Positions 15,449 to 25,883 of a DNA stretch of 64,000 nt are shown here, piece by piece. The first letter of the stretch is position 1, and each line of letters opens with the position of its first letter. The position numbers and the translations under genes were made by a program. The stretch covers positions 1 to 64,000 of the forward strand of contig CAXIDF010000011.1 of assembly GCA_964022665.1 (NCBI GenBank). The letters are read 5' to 3'. The stretch comes from Haliea sp964022665. GTDB lineage: Bacteria; Pseudomonadota; Gammaproteobacteria; Pseudomonadales; Halieaceae. Below the pieces are notes generated by a model. The model saw only the letters and a list, made by a program, of their open reading frames with translations, was not told where the DNA came from and ran no database searches.

Positions 15449-15626
15449 TGGGGCGCTGCCTCCACGATCGCGGAGCCCCCATGGATGGGTTCACGGCGTG
15501 TCCGCGGTGGCCGGGGCGATCCTACGGGGCGCTGCCTCCACGACCGCAGGTCCTCTATGGGTGAGTTCACGGCGCGTTCGCAGTGGCCGGTGTAACGCTT
15601 CGGGGCGCCCGCACCAACAGCCAACG
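15400..15626. repeat. 76-bp tandem repeat, about three copies
   Basis: A unit starting CCCCCATGGATGGGTTCACG recurs with an exact 76-base period; the marker TTCACGGCG occurs at 15414, 15490 and 15566. Copies 1 and 2 are almost identical, and copy 3 has diverged. Each unit contains the small palindrome CCATGG/ATGG and the 15424-15448 palindrome arm (GTCCGCGGTGGCCGGGG). The rest of 15268-15630 has no coding potential that I can support. Confidence 0.85.
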
Positions 15627-15630
15627 CAGC

Positions 15631-18516
<2,886 letters not shown>

Positions 18517-18551
18517 GTGTCTCCGGTCAGGGGCTGTCGGTCGAACCCGAC

Positions 18552-18581
18552 AGTATAGGTGGTGTTGTTGCGTCGAGGCAA
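18552..18581 (-). promoter_or_regulatory. Candidate sigma70 promoter of uvrA
   Basis: On the minus strand TTGCCT and TATACT are separated by 18 bases, about 35 bases ahead of the uvrA start. No canonical LexA box overlaps it. Confidence 0.5.
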
Positions 18582-18697
18582 AAGTATACAGAGCTGTTAC
18601 GCAGTTGCCCGCGGGGTGGATGCCACGGGGAAGGGGAAGCTGTTACCATAGCGCACTTTTGCATAGTGCCTGCCCTGTTGTGATCACCAAGAATCCT

Positions 18698-19891
18698 ATG
18701 TCGGCCGTTGAGCGGCGTTCCGTGGCGTCGCTTGCCCTGCTGTATAACGTGCGCATGCTCGGCCTGTTCATGGTGCTGCCCTTGCTCGCGTTGTATGCGG
18801 TGGACGTTGCCGGGTCTACCCCGGCGCTGATCGGCGTAGCACTGGGCGCTTACGGGCTGACGCAGGCCTGCCTGCAGATCCCCTTCGGCTGGTTGTCTGA
18901 CCGCATTGGCCGCAAACCCGTGATTGTGGGTGGCCTGCTGGTATTTGCCGCCGGCAGTGTGGTGGCGGCCATGGCCGACAGTATCCAGGGCATTATTCTC
19001 GGCCGTGCGCTACAGGGCGCCGGTGCCATTGCCAGTAGTGTCATGGCGCTGGTGGCGGACCTGACGTCGCAAGAGCAGCGCACCAAGGCCATGGCTGTGG
19101 TGGGCGCCAGCATCGGACTGGCCTTCGCGCTGGCGCTGGTGCTGGGCCCACTGCTTGCCGGGTTTGGCGGCCTGGAAGCGGTGTTCGGCGTTACCGCCGC
19201 GCTGGCTCTGGTGGGCATTGTGGTGGTGCTGTGGCAAGTGCCCGATCCGCCCCGCAGCGGGATCGCCCATGCCGACGTTGGCGCGCGGCCACGTCTGCTG
19301 CGGGCAAGCCTGCGCAACCGCGCGCTGCTGCGCCTTGATGTGGGTATTTTTGCCCTGCACTTTGTGCTGATGGCGAGCTTCCAGATTGTGCCCGGTGCGC
19401 TGGAGTCGGTCGTCGGCGTGGGTCGGGAGGATCACTGGCAGGTCTATCTTCCGGCTGTCCTGCTATCGGTGCTGGGTATCCTGCCGCTGATGCGGCTGGC
19501 CGAGCGCGGAGGGCGACACCATCTGGTGTTCCTGATAGCCATCGCGGTGGTGATGGTGGCGCTCGCGCTGCTCGGCCTGGCGACCAGCCCCTGGTTGTTC
19601 TGCATGGCCCTGTGGCTGTTCTTCGTGGGCTTCAATTATATGGAGGCGGTGCTGCCTTCCATGGTCAGCAAGGCGGTCGCGCCGGAGGCCAAGGGCACTG
19701 CTCTGGGTATTTTCTCCACCGCGCAGTTCCTGGGTATATTCGCCGGCGGCGCGGCCGGCGGCTGGGTACTGCAGCATTATGGCATCGTGGGTATCACGGA
19801 GCTCTGCCTGGTGGTGGTTGCCGTGTGGATGCTCGTCGCCCTGCCTGCGCCCCGGCCGGGACATGCCGGCCTGCCTGAAGCGGCCCCCTGA
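18698..19891 (+). CDS. Major facilitator superfamily transporter
   Basis: A 397-aa protein with about twelve hydrophobic segments. The MFS motif A lies in the first cytosolic loop (GWLSDRIGRKPVIVGG, near residues 65-80), and a related loop is in the second half. The start chosen is ATG 18698 (M-S-A-V-E-R-R-S-V-A), directly before the first membrane helix. The longer frame from 18509 runs through the uvrA promoter and has no hydrophobic logic. The substrate is unknown. Its place between uvrA and ssb matches Pseudomonas, so the linkage is old, but a role in DNA repair is not implied. Confidence 0.88.
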   Translation: MSAVERRSVASLALLYNVRMLGLFMVLPLLALYAVDVAGSTPALIGVALGAYGLTQACLQIPFGWLSDRIGRKPVIVGGLLVFAAGSVVAAMADSIQGIILGRALQGAGAIASSVMALVADLTSQEQRTKAMAVVGASIGLAFALALVLGPLLAGFGGLEAVFGVTAALALVGIVVVLWQVPDPPRSGIAHADVGARPRLLRASLRNRALLRLDVGIFALHFVLMASFQIVPGALESVVGVGREDHWQVYLPAVLLSVLGILPLMRLAERGGRHHLVFLIAIAVVMVALALLGLATSPWLFCMALWLFFVGFNYMEAVLPSMVSKAVAPEAKGTALGIFSTAQFLGIFAGGAAGGWVLQHYGIVGITELCLVVVAVWMLVALPAPRPGHAGLPEAAP

Positions 19892-19961
19892 CGGGCGTAT
19901 CTCTATCGGGCTGCACCCGCCGCCGGGTGTGGGCCCAACTGATGGGTTTTGGTGTGATGTG

Positions 19962-19993
19962 CTGTCGCAATTGCACAGGCGGATTGCTATAGT
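19962..19993 (+). promoter_or_regulatory. Possible ssb promoter with SOS-box-like palindrome
   Basis: CTGT-N9-ACAG (19962-19978, with central GCAATTGC) resembles a LexA box but has one extra spacer base; the canonical form is CTGT-N8-ACAG. TATAGT at 19988-19993 is a good -10 for ssb, 48 bases before its start, and the palindrome would cover the -35 region. Only weak evidence for SOS control. Confidence 0.35.
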
Positions 19994-20041
19994 CCCTGAC
20001 TTACTTTCCTATCGCCAATCGTCCACGAAAGAGGAGTGACC

Positions 20042-20545
20042 ATGGCTTCACGGGGCGTCAACAAAGTCATACTGGTCGGTAACCTGGGCGCCGATCCGGA
20101 AGTGCGTTATATGCCTTCAGGTGGCGCGGTCACCAACGTCAATCTGGCAACGTCTGAGAGCTGGAAAGACAAGCAAACGGGCCAGCCACAGGAGCGTACC
20201 GAGTGGCATCGCATTGTCTTTTTCAATCGCCTGGCCGAGATCGCCGGCGAGTATTTGAAAAAGGGCTCGAAGGTGTACGTTGAGGGTTCCTTGCGCACTC
20301 GCAAGTGGCAGGGTCAGGATGGCCAGGACCGCTACACCACAGAAATCGTCGCCAATGAAATGCAGATGCTCGACAGCCGCCCGGGCGGCGGCCAGATGGG
20401 CGGTGAAAATTACGGGCGTGACGAGTACAACCAGAGCGCGGCGCCGCAACAGGCGCCGGCGCCTTCCGGGGCACCCCGCGCCGCGCCTCCGAGCAATCCC
20501 CCGCCTGGTGATTTTGCCGACTTTGACGACGATATTCCGTTCTAG
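20042..20545 (+). CDS. ssb: Single-stranded DNA-binding protein
   Basis: A 167-aa protein starting M-A-S-R-G-V-N-K-V-I-L-V-G-N-L-G at ATG 20042 behind AGGAG. An N-terminal OB-fold (about residues 1-110) binds ssDNA. A glycine/glutamine/proline-rich linker follows, and the acidic tip D-D-D-I-P-F recruits repair and replication partners. It forms a homotetramer in the family. Its neighbours are the MFS gene upstream and an epimerase-like gene downstream. Confidence 0.97.
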   Translation: MASRGVNKVILVGNLGADPEVRYMPSGGAVTNVNLATSESWKDKQTGQPQERTEWHRIVFFNRLAEIAGEYLKKGSKVYVEGSLRTRKWQGQDGQDRYTTEIVANEMQMLDSRPGGGQMGGENYGRDEYNQSAAPQQAPAPSGAPRAAPPSNPPPGDFADFDDDIPF

Positions 20546-20593
20546 GCCCGCCAGCGGGCAAACGCCGCGTGCCGAAGTGCTAGGGGGCAATTC

Positions 20594-21481
20594 GTGCGGG
20601 TCCTGCTAATAGGGTCGGACGGTTCTCTCGGTCTGGCGCTGGCTGATCATCTCAAGCGCTGGGGGCGGCACGAGCTGGAGAGCGTTTCCAGCTCGGTGTC
20701 CCGCTGGAAGAGCGAACGCCATGCCAAGAAGGTCGTGCGCCGCGCACGGGCGGACATCGTGGTCGATGCCCGCTTGCAGGGTGCTATCGACAGCGGCGAA
20801 CTGATCAACGAGCTGGATGTGGAGCGCAGCCATTGGCTCGCCAAGGCCTGCCAGCGCACTGGCGCCGGTTATTTCCTGGTGTCCTCTGCCCGCGTTTTCG
20901 CCGGCGATGCGGAGCGCGGGTACCGTGAGCAGGATGTTCCCGACAACCCGGAAACCGTTGGTCGTTTGCTGGCCTCCGCAGAGCAGCGTACGCGCGAGAC
21001 CTGTGAGCGGCATGTGGTGCTCCGCCTGGGGCCGGTGTTCTCGGCCGCGGGCATTAATGTGCTCTCGCACATGCTTGAGCAATTGATTGCGGGGGGAAGC
21101 CTGCTGCTGGACAACCAGCTCAGGGGCTGCCCCGTGGAGTCGCTGGACGCCGCCCGGGTTGTGGCCGGCATGCTGGACCAGTTCGGCGCAGGTGCCGAGG
21201 CGTGGGGCACCTATCATTACTGCAGCACCGATGCCACCAACTGCTATGAGTTCGCGGAGGCGCTGCTGGCTTCTGCTTCCCAGTTTTCGCGGTTTTCCCC
21301 CGACGGCGTGCAGTTGCAGTTGCTTGAAGGCTCCGGCCGCGCGCTCAACCGCTCGCTGCAATGCAGCGCCATTCGCAGCGCCTTTGCCATCAAACAGGTG
21401 TCCTGGCGCAGTTTTGTTGCCGACACAGTGCGCCAGTACTTCTACCAACGCCAGCAACAGCAGGCAAGCAAGGAACTCTGA
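20594..21481 (+). CDS. NAD-dependent epimerase / RmlD-like sugar-nucleotide protein
   Basis: A 295-aa protein starting with GTG 20594 behind GGGGG. The N-terminus V-L-L-I-G-S-D-G-S-L-G is a degenerate Rossmann GxxGxxG loop, and an R-V-F-A-G-D type motif and C-terminal substrate-domain features resemble dTDP-4-dehydrorhamnose reductase (RmlD). The usual YxxxK catalytic pair is not clear: the expected tyrosine region reads G-R-L-L-A-S-A-E-Q-R. It may therefore be a non-catalytic or altered relative. It is followed four bases later by moaB. Confidence 0.65.
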   Translation: MRVLLIGSDGSLGLALADHLKRWGRHELESVSSSVSRWKSERHAKKVVRRARADIVVDARLQGAIDSGELINELDVERSHWLAKACQRTGAGYFLVSSARVFAGDAERGYREQDVPDNPETVGRLLASAEQRTRETCERHVVLRLGPVFSAAGINVLSHMLEQLIAGGSLLLDNQLRGCPVESLDAARVVAGMLDQFGAGAEAWGTYHYCSTDATNCYEFAEALLASASQFSRFSPDGVQLQLLEGSGRALNRSLQCSAIRSAFAIKQVSWRSFVADTVRQYFYQRQQQQASKEL

Positions 21482-21485
21482 ACCG

Positions 21486-22016
21486 ATGTCAGGATCCCCC
21501 GCGAGTGGCGCACCGGTGCCTCTGTCGATTGCCGTGCTGACCGTGTCCGACAGCCGCACGCCGGAAACCGACACCTCCGGTCAGTACCTGCGGCAGTCTC
21601 TGGAGACCGCCGGTCACAGCTGCTTTGATCACCGAATCGTGCCGGACGATATTTACCAGATAAGGGCGCTGCTCTCGATATGGATAGCGGATCCCGCGGT
21701 ACAGGCTGTGCTGGTCACGGGCGGTACCGGCTTTTCCGGGCGCGACTCCACCCCCGAGGCGGTCGCGCCGCTGTTCGATAAATCGATCGAAGGGTTTGGC
21801 GAGGTGTTCCGTGCGTTGTCCCTGGTGGAAATCGGCTCCTCCACAGTACAGTCGCGCGCGCTGGCGGGGCTGGCCAACAACACCGTTATCTTCTGCATGC
21901 CCGGCTCAACCGGGGCCTGCCGCACCGCCTGGACGGGCATTATCCGTGACCAGCTCGACAGCGAGCACCGACCCTGTAATTTCGTCGGTGTGCTGCGGGC
22001 GCGCTCCGGCTCGTGA
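21486..22016 (+). CDS. moaB: Molybdenum cofactor biosynthesis protein MoaB
   Basis: A 176-aa MogA/MoaB-type protein that adenylylates molybdopterin before metal insertion. It has the family motifs V-S-D-S-R near residue 22 and VTGGTGFSGRDSTPEAV near residues 77-93. It starts at ATG 21486 and overlaps moeA by four bases (GTGA), so the two are translationally coupled. Pairing with moeA supports the assignment. In E. coli MogA rather than MoaB is the active adenylyltransferase; no second copy is in the window. Confidence 0.93.
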   Translation: MSGSPASGAPVPLSIAVLTVSDSRTPETDTSGQYLRQSLETAGHSCFDHRIVPDDIYQIRALLSIWIADPAVQAVLVTGGTGFSGRDSTPEAVAPLFDKSIEGFGEVFRALSLVEIGSSTVQSRALAGLANNTVIFCMPGSTGACRTAWTGIIRDQLDSEHRPCNFVGVLRARSGS

Positions 22017-23215
22017 CCCCTTTAATCCCGGTTGCAGAGGCACTGGACACCCTGTTGTCCAATGCCCCGCCACCCCCGCACAGCGAATTGCGCCCACTGC
22101 ATGCCGCCTGTGGTGCGGTGCTGGCCGCTGACGTCGTCGCCGACATCGCGGTGCCGCCGGAGGACAACAGTGCCATGGACGGTTATGCACTACGTACCGT
22201 CGACACGCCCGGACCGCTGCCCGTGAGTCAGCGCATTGCGGCGGGGCAAGCGCCACAGCCCCTGCTGCCGGGAACCGCAGCGCGCATATTCACAGGCGCA
22301 CCGGTGCCGCCGGGTGCCGATACCGTGGTCATGCAAGAGCAGTGCACCGAGGTGAACGGGGCGCTTGAAGTACGGGGTGAGGTGCGCGCAGGCGACAACA
22401 TCCGGCTGCGCGGCCAGGATATTGTCGCAGGCGCCTGCCTGCTGGCCCGTGGCCGGCGCCTGCGCGCGGAGGACCTGGGTCTGCTGGCATCCACAGGCGT
22501 GGGGCAGGTGGCCGTGCGCCGTGCCCTGCGCGTGGCCCTGCTTGCCACCGGTGATGAGCTGGTTGAACCCGGTAGCGGGCCCCTGCAGCCCGGGCAGATC
22601 TATAACAGCAACCGTTTTATGCTCGCAGCGCTGCTGCGAAGTTTAGGTATGGAAGTCGTCGACTGCGGGCAGGTTGCCGATACGCCTGTCGCAACTGCAG
22701 ACGCCCTGTTGGAGGCTGCGGGCAGTGCCGACTGTGTGCTCAGCACTGGTGGGGTATCGGTGGGTGATGAGGACCACGTGCGCAGTCAGGTCGAACGCCT
22801 GGGTTCACTCGCGCTCTGGCGTCTGGCGATCAAGCCCGGAAAACCGCTGGCATTTGGTGAAGTGGGTGGTGTGCCCTTTCTGGGTCTGCCGGGCAACCCC
22901 ACGTCGAGCTTTGTTACCTTCTGCCTGCTCGCCCGGCCGTTTCTCCTGCGCTTTCAGGGCGTTGATGATGTGGAACCGCTCTGGCTGCGCGCCCGGGCAG
23001 GGTTTACCCGCGACAAGGCCGACCGGCGAGAAGAGTATCTGCGTGTGACCCTGAGTTCAGGTGAGAGCGGCATGCGTGTGGTGCCCTTTGCCAACCAGAG
23101 CTCCGGCGTACTGAGTTCCGTGTGCTATAGCAATGCCCTGGCGCGCATACCGGCGGCCACCACCGTTGCCGAGAGCGACTGGCTGGACGTGGCCCTGCTG
23201 GATTCCCTGAACTGA
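22013..23215 (+). CDS. moeA: Molybdopterin molybdenumtransferase MoeA
   Basis: A 400-aa protein starting with GTG 22013. It inserts molybdate into adenylylated molybdopterin. Landmarks: P-P-E-D-N-S-A-M-D-G-Y-A near residues 47-58, L-L-A-T-G-D-E-L-V-E in the core domain, L-S-T-G-G-V-S-V-G-D and F-L-G-L-P-G-N-P-T-S-S near 300. Length is normal for the family (about 410). It converges on fabB with a 14-base gap. Confidence 0.95.
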   Translation: MTPLIPVAEALDTLLSNAPPPPHSELRPLHAACGAVLAADVVADIAVPPEDNSAMDGYALRTVDTPGPLPVSQRIAAGQAPQPLLPGTAARIFTGAPVPPGADTVVMQEQCTEVNGALEVRGEVRAGDNIRLRGQDIVAGACLLARGRRLRAEDLGLLASTGVGQVAVRRALRVALLATGDELVEPGSGPLQPGQIYNSNRFMLAALLRSLGMEVVDCGQVADTPVATADALLEAAGSADCVLSTGGVSVGDEDHVRSQVERLGSLALWRLAIKPGKPLAFGEVGGVPFLGLPGNPTSSFVTFCLLARPFLLRFQGVDDVEPLWLRARAGFTRDKADRREEYLRVTLSSGESGMRVVPFANQSSGVLSSVCYSNALARIPAATTVAESDWLDVALLDSLN

Positions 23216-23229
23216 GCGCGCGCGGGCAC

Positions 23230-24456
23230 TCAGCCCGTGAACTTCTGGAAGACCAGCGAGGCGTTGGTGCCGCCGAAACCGAAACTGTTGGACATGACGC
23301 GCTGCAGATCGACATTGTCGTGGCGCTGGATGGCGATTGGCAGCCCTTCCGCTTCCGGGTCCAGTGTTTCGATGTTGGCAGAAGCCGCGATGAAGCCCGC
23401 CTGTTGCATCAGCAGTGAGTAGATCGCCTCCTGCACGCCCGCGGCGCCCAGCGAGTGTCCGGACAGCGACTTGGTGGAGCCGACAACAGGAATGTGGTCG
23501 CGATCGCGGTAGGCTTCACGCACCGCTTTCAGCTCCTGGATATCGCCAGCGGGCGTGCTGGTGCCGTGTGCATTGATGTAGTCGATAGGGCCCGTGACCG
23601 TGGCAAGCGCCTGCTGCATGCAGCGCACGGCGCCTTCACCGGACGGCGCCACCATGTCGTGACCATCAGACGTTGCACCGTAGCCCACCAGTTCGGCATA
23701 GATGTGTGCCCCCCTGGCGAGGGCGTGCTCCAGTTCCTCAAGCACCAGCATGCCGCCGCCCCCGGCAATAACAAAGCCATCGCGGTTGGCATCGTAGGCA
23801 CGGGAAGCCCGCTCCGGCGTGTCGTTGTACTTGGTGGACAGCGCACCCATGGCGTCGAACAGGCTGCTCAGCGTCCAGTGCAGCTCCTCACCGCCGCCAG
23901 CGAATACAACGTCCTGCTTGTTGAGCTGAATCTGCTCCATGGCATTGCCGATGCAGTGTGCGCTGGTGGAGCAGGCCGAGGATATCGAGTAATTCACACC
24001 CTTGATGTGGAAAGGCGTCGCGAGGCAGGCCGAGACAGTACTGCCCATGGTCTGGGTGACACGATAGGGGCCAACGCGACGCAGTCCTTTTTCCCGCAGA
24101 ATATCTGCCGCTTCGGTCTGACTGGCCGAAGACGCACCGCCGGACCCTGCGATGATACCGGTGCGCACGTTCGAGACATCCTTCTCGCTCAGTCCGGAAT
24201 CGGCAATGGCCTGTTGCATGGAAATATAGGCATAGGCCGCTGCATCCCCCATGAAACGCAGTTGCTTGCGATCGATGTGATCCGCCACGGTAATCTCCGG
24301 CGCCCCGGCGACGTGTGAGCGCATCCCGATGTCGATCTGCTCCTGGCGAATTTTGATGCCAGAGCGCCCGGCACGCAGCGCGTCGGTGACTGTCTTGGCA
24401 TCGTTACCCAGACAGGACACGATACCGAGCCCTGTAATGACTACCCGTCTACTCAT
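23230..24456 (-). CDS. fabB: 3-oxoacyl-ACP synthase I
   Basis: A 408-aa condensing enzyme of type II fatty acid synthesis, needed with FabA for unsaturated fatty acids. The catalytic triad is visible: Cys162 in S-S-A-C-S-T-S-A-H, His297 in N-A-H-G-T-S-T and His334 in L-S-G-H-S-L-G. The start is ATG 24456 (M-S-R-R-V-V-I-T-G), four bases after fabA. The longer frame upstream lies inside fabA. Confidence 0.97.
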   Translation of the reverse strand: MSRRVVITGLGIVSCLGNDAKTVTDALRAGRSGIKIRQEQIDIGMRSHVAGAPEITVADHIDRKQLRFMGDAAAYAYISMQQAIADSGLSEKDVSNVRTGIIAGSGGASSASQTEAADILREKGLRRVGPYRVTQTMGSTVSACLATPFHIKGVNYSISSACSTSAHCIGNAMEQIQLNKQDVVFAGGGEELHWTLSSLFDAMGALSTKYNDTPERASRAYDANRDGFVIAGGGGMLVLEELEHALARGAHIYAELVGYGATSDGHDMVAPSGEGAVRCMQQALATVTGPIDYINAHGTSTPAGDIQELKAVREAYRDRDHIPVVGSTKSLSGHSLGAAGVQEAIYSLLMQQAGFIAASANIETLDPEAEGLPIAIQRHDNVDLQRVMSNSFGFGGTNASLVFQKFTG

Positions 24457-24460
24457 GGGA

Positions 24461-24976
24461 TTAAAAAGACTCCGTTGAGGTGAACAGCCCGACACGCAGA
24501 TCGTTCGCTGTGTAGATATCGCGGCCATCCACAGAGACCACACCGTCGGCGATGCCCATGATGAGTTTGCGCTCGATAACGCGTTTCATATGGATGTGGT
24601 AGCCCACTTTCTTTGCACTGGGTACCACCTGGCCGGTGAACTTGACGTCCCCGGAGCCCAGCGCGCGGCCGCGCCCGGGATTGCCCCGCCAGCCGAGGAA
24701 AAAACCGACCAGCTGCCACATGGCATCCAGTCCCAGGCAGCCGGGCATGACCGGGTCACCCGGGAAGTGGCACTGGAAAAACCACAGGTCCGGATGAATA
24801 TCCAGCTCGGCGATAATTTCGCCCTTGCCGAAACGCCCGCCTTCAGAGCTCACATGGGTAATGCGGTCCAGCATCAGCATGTTGTCGGTGGGCAATTGGG
24901 CATTGCCGGGGCCGAAGAGGTGGCCGTGCCCGCAGGCTACCAGTTCCTCTTTCGTGAATGCGCTTTGTGCGGTCAT
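24461..24976 (-). CDS. fabA: 3-hydroxydecanoyl-ACP dehydratase/isomerase
   Basis: A 171-aa enzyme that dehydrates 3-hydroxydecanoyl-ACP and isomerises the product, the branch point to unsaturated fatty acids. The active-site pair His70 and Asp84 lies in C-H-F-P-G-D-P-V-M-P-G-C-L-G-L-D, numbered as in E. coli. The start is ATG 24976 (M-T-A-Q-S-A-F-T-K). A longer frame to 25048 lacks a ribosome site. It forms the fabA-fabB operon. No clear FadR or FabR operator was found upstream. Confidence 0.97.
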   Translation of the reverse strand: MTAQSAFTKEELVACGHGHLFGPGNAQLPTDNMLMLDRITHVSSEGGRFGKGEIIAELDIHPDLWFFQCHFPGDPVMPGCLGLDAMWQLVGFFLGWRGNPGRGRALGSGDVKFTGQVVPSAKKVGYHIHMKRVIERKLIMGIADGVVSVDGRDIYTANDLRVGLFTSTESF

Positions 24977-25157
24977 AGTGTATCCAATCGGGCCCTGGGG
25001 CTGGGCGGCAAGCCCCGCTGTCAGTCGCGTACTATTCCGGTAGGGCATGTGTGTCAGGTCGTCATTCTAAACCCTGTTGGGCACAAGTCCAGCGCTGGCG
25101 TGTGCAGGGTTTTGGGTTTTGGTCAGGTATCTAGGCTGCGGTCGGGTTTAGTGAGTG

Positions 25158-25756
25158 GGCGGCCTGTTGGGCCGCTGCGTTGCTTTGCGCGGCGCGTTGT
25201 TTCCTGCTCCATTGCGGGCGCATGCGGCGCGTGGTCCTTTGGGTGTTCTTGCGCTGCCGTCTGGCGGTCGATTGTCGAAGGTATTTGGTCACTTGTCATG
25301 GCGGCGGTTTTCCTGGGGGGGCCTTTACGCACTGGCAGGGCTGGTGGTGCGGTGCGTTTAAGAGAGTTGTGGGGGCGCACCGACGCCCTCCAAGTCCGCA
25401 GGATACAACCCACCGCACAAATCAACGCGGGTACGTTGACGATGCGCTTATCGCTTCGTAGATGCTGCATAGTTGGCGCTACACCCCGCGTTGATCCGGT
25501 GTGCGGGGGTCTTTTTGCGGACTCGGAGGGCGTCGGCGCGAACATAGCCTCGCCTTAGGCCCTGCCAACCCCCAGCCCTGCTAGTGCGCATATGCCTCCC
25601 AAGCAGTTGGCAGCCATGGTATGTGCAAGACCAGTAAACCAGCACGCCGCCAGACGGCAGCGCAAGAACACCCAAAGGACCGCGCGCCGCATGCGCCCGC
25701 AGTGGAGCAAAAAGACCCCCGTGCTCCGGAGCGACGCAGCGGCCCAACGGGCCGCC
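25158..25756. repeat. Two ~300-bp repeat copies in inverted orientation (giant imperfect palindrome)
   Basis: Centred near 25457. Left-arm blocks match the reverse complement of the right arm at mirrored positions: 25158-25180 with 25734-25756 (22 of 23), 25205-25267 with 25647-25709 (61 of 63, including 35 identical in a row), 25328-25344 with 25572-25588 (16 of 17), 25385-25400 with 25516-25531 (15 of 16) and the inner GATCAACGCGG-type arms at 25413-25431 and 25485-25506. Segments between blocks have diverged or carry indels. No transposase is present. The flanks 24977-25157 and 25757-25883 show no gene. Confidence 0.85.
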
Positions 25757-25883
25757 AACCTACAGCCCCCGCCAGAGCCCGCCGCCATCGCTGGCCTCAC
25801 ACTTTGTCCTTCAAGTAAGATAGGTGACTCCAGCGAGTATCGGCTGCCTGCGGCCAATCTCGCCCAACGCAACAGGACCTACC

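Noticed and set aside
15400..15626. CRISPR array
   Set aside because: The whole 76-bp unit is repeated without unique spacers, only about three copies exist and there are no cas genes.
18534..18552. LexA box upstream of uvrA
   Set aside because: CTGT and ACAG are separated by 12 bases instead of 8, and the palindrome is better described as a simple hairpin near the promoter.
24977..25157. FadR or FabR operator and promoter for fabA
   Set aside because: TAGAAT-like -10 hexamers exist, but no matching -35 or known operator sequence was found at the right distance.
25158..25756. Integron attC interpretation of the palindrome
   Set aside because: The 7-base core boxes are in the wrong relative orientation (GTTGGGC on the left, GCCCAAC on the right), the element is far longer than known attC sites and no integrase is present.
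25123..25872. Short open frames on both strands within the giant palindrome
   Set aside because: They overlap each other on both strands, have no ribosome sites and their shared sequence follows from the inverted repeat, so I treated them as repeat DNA, not genes.
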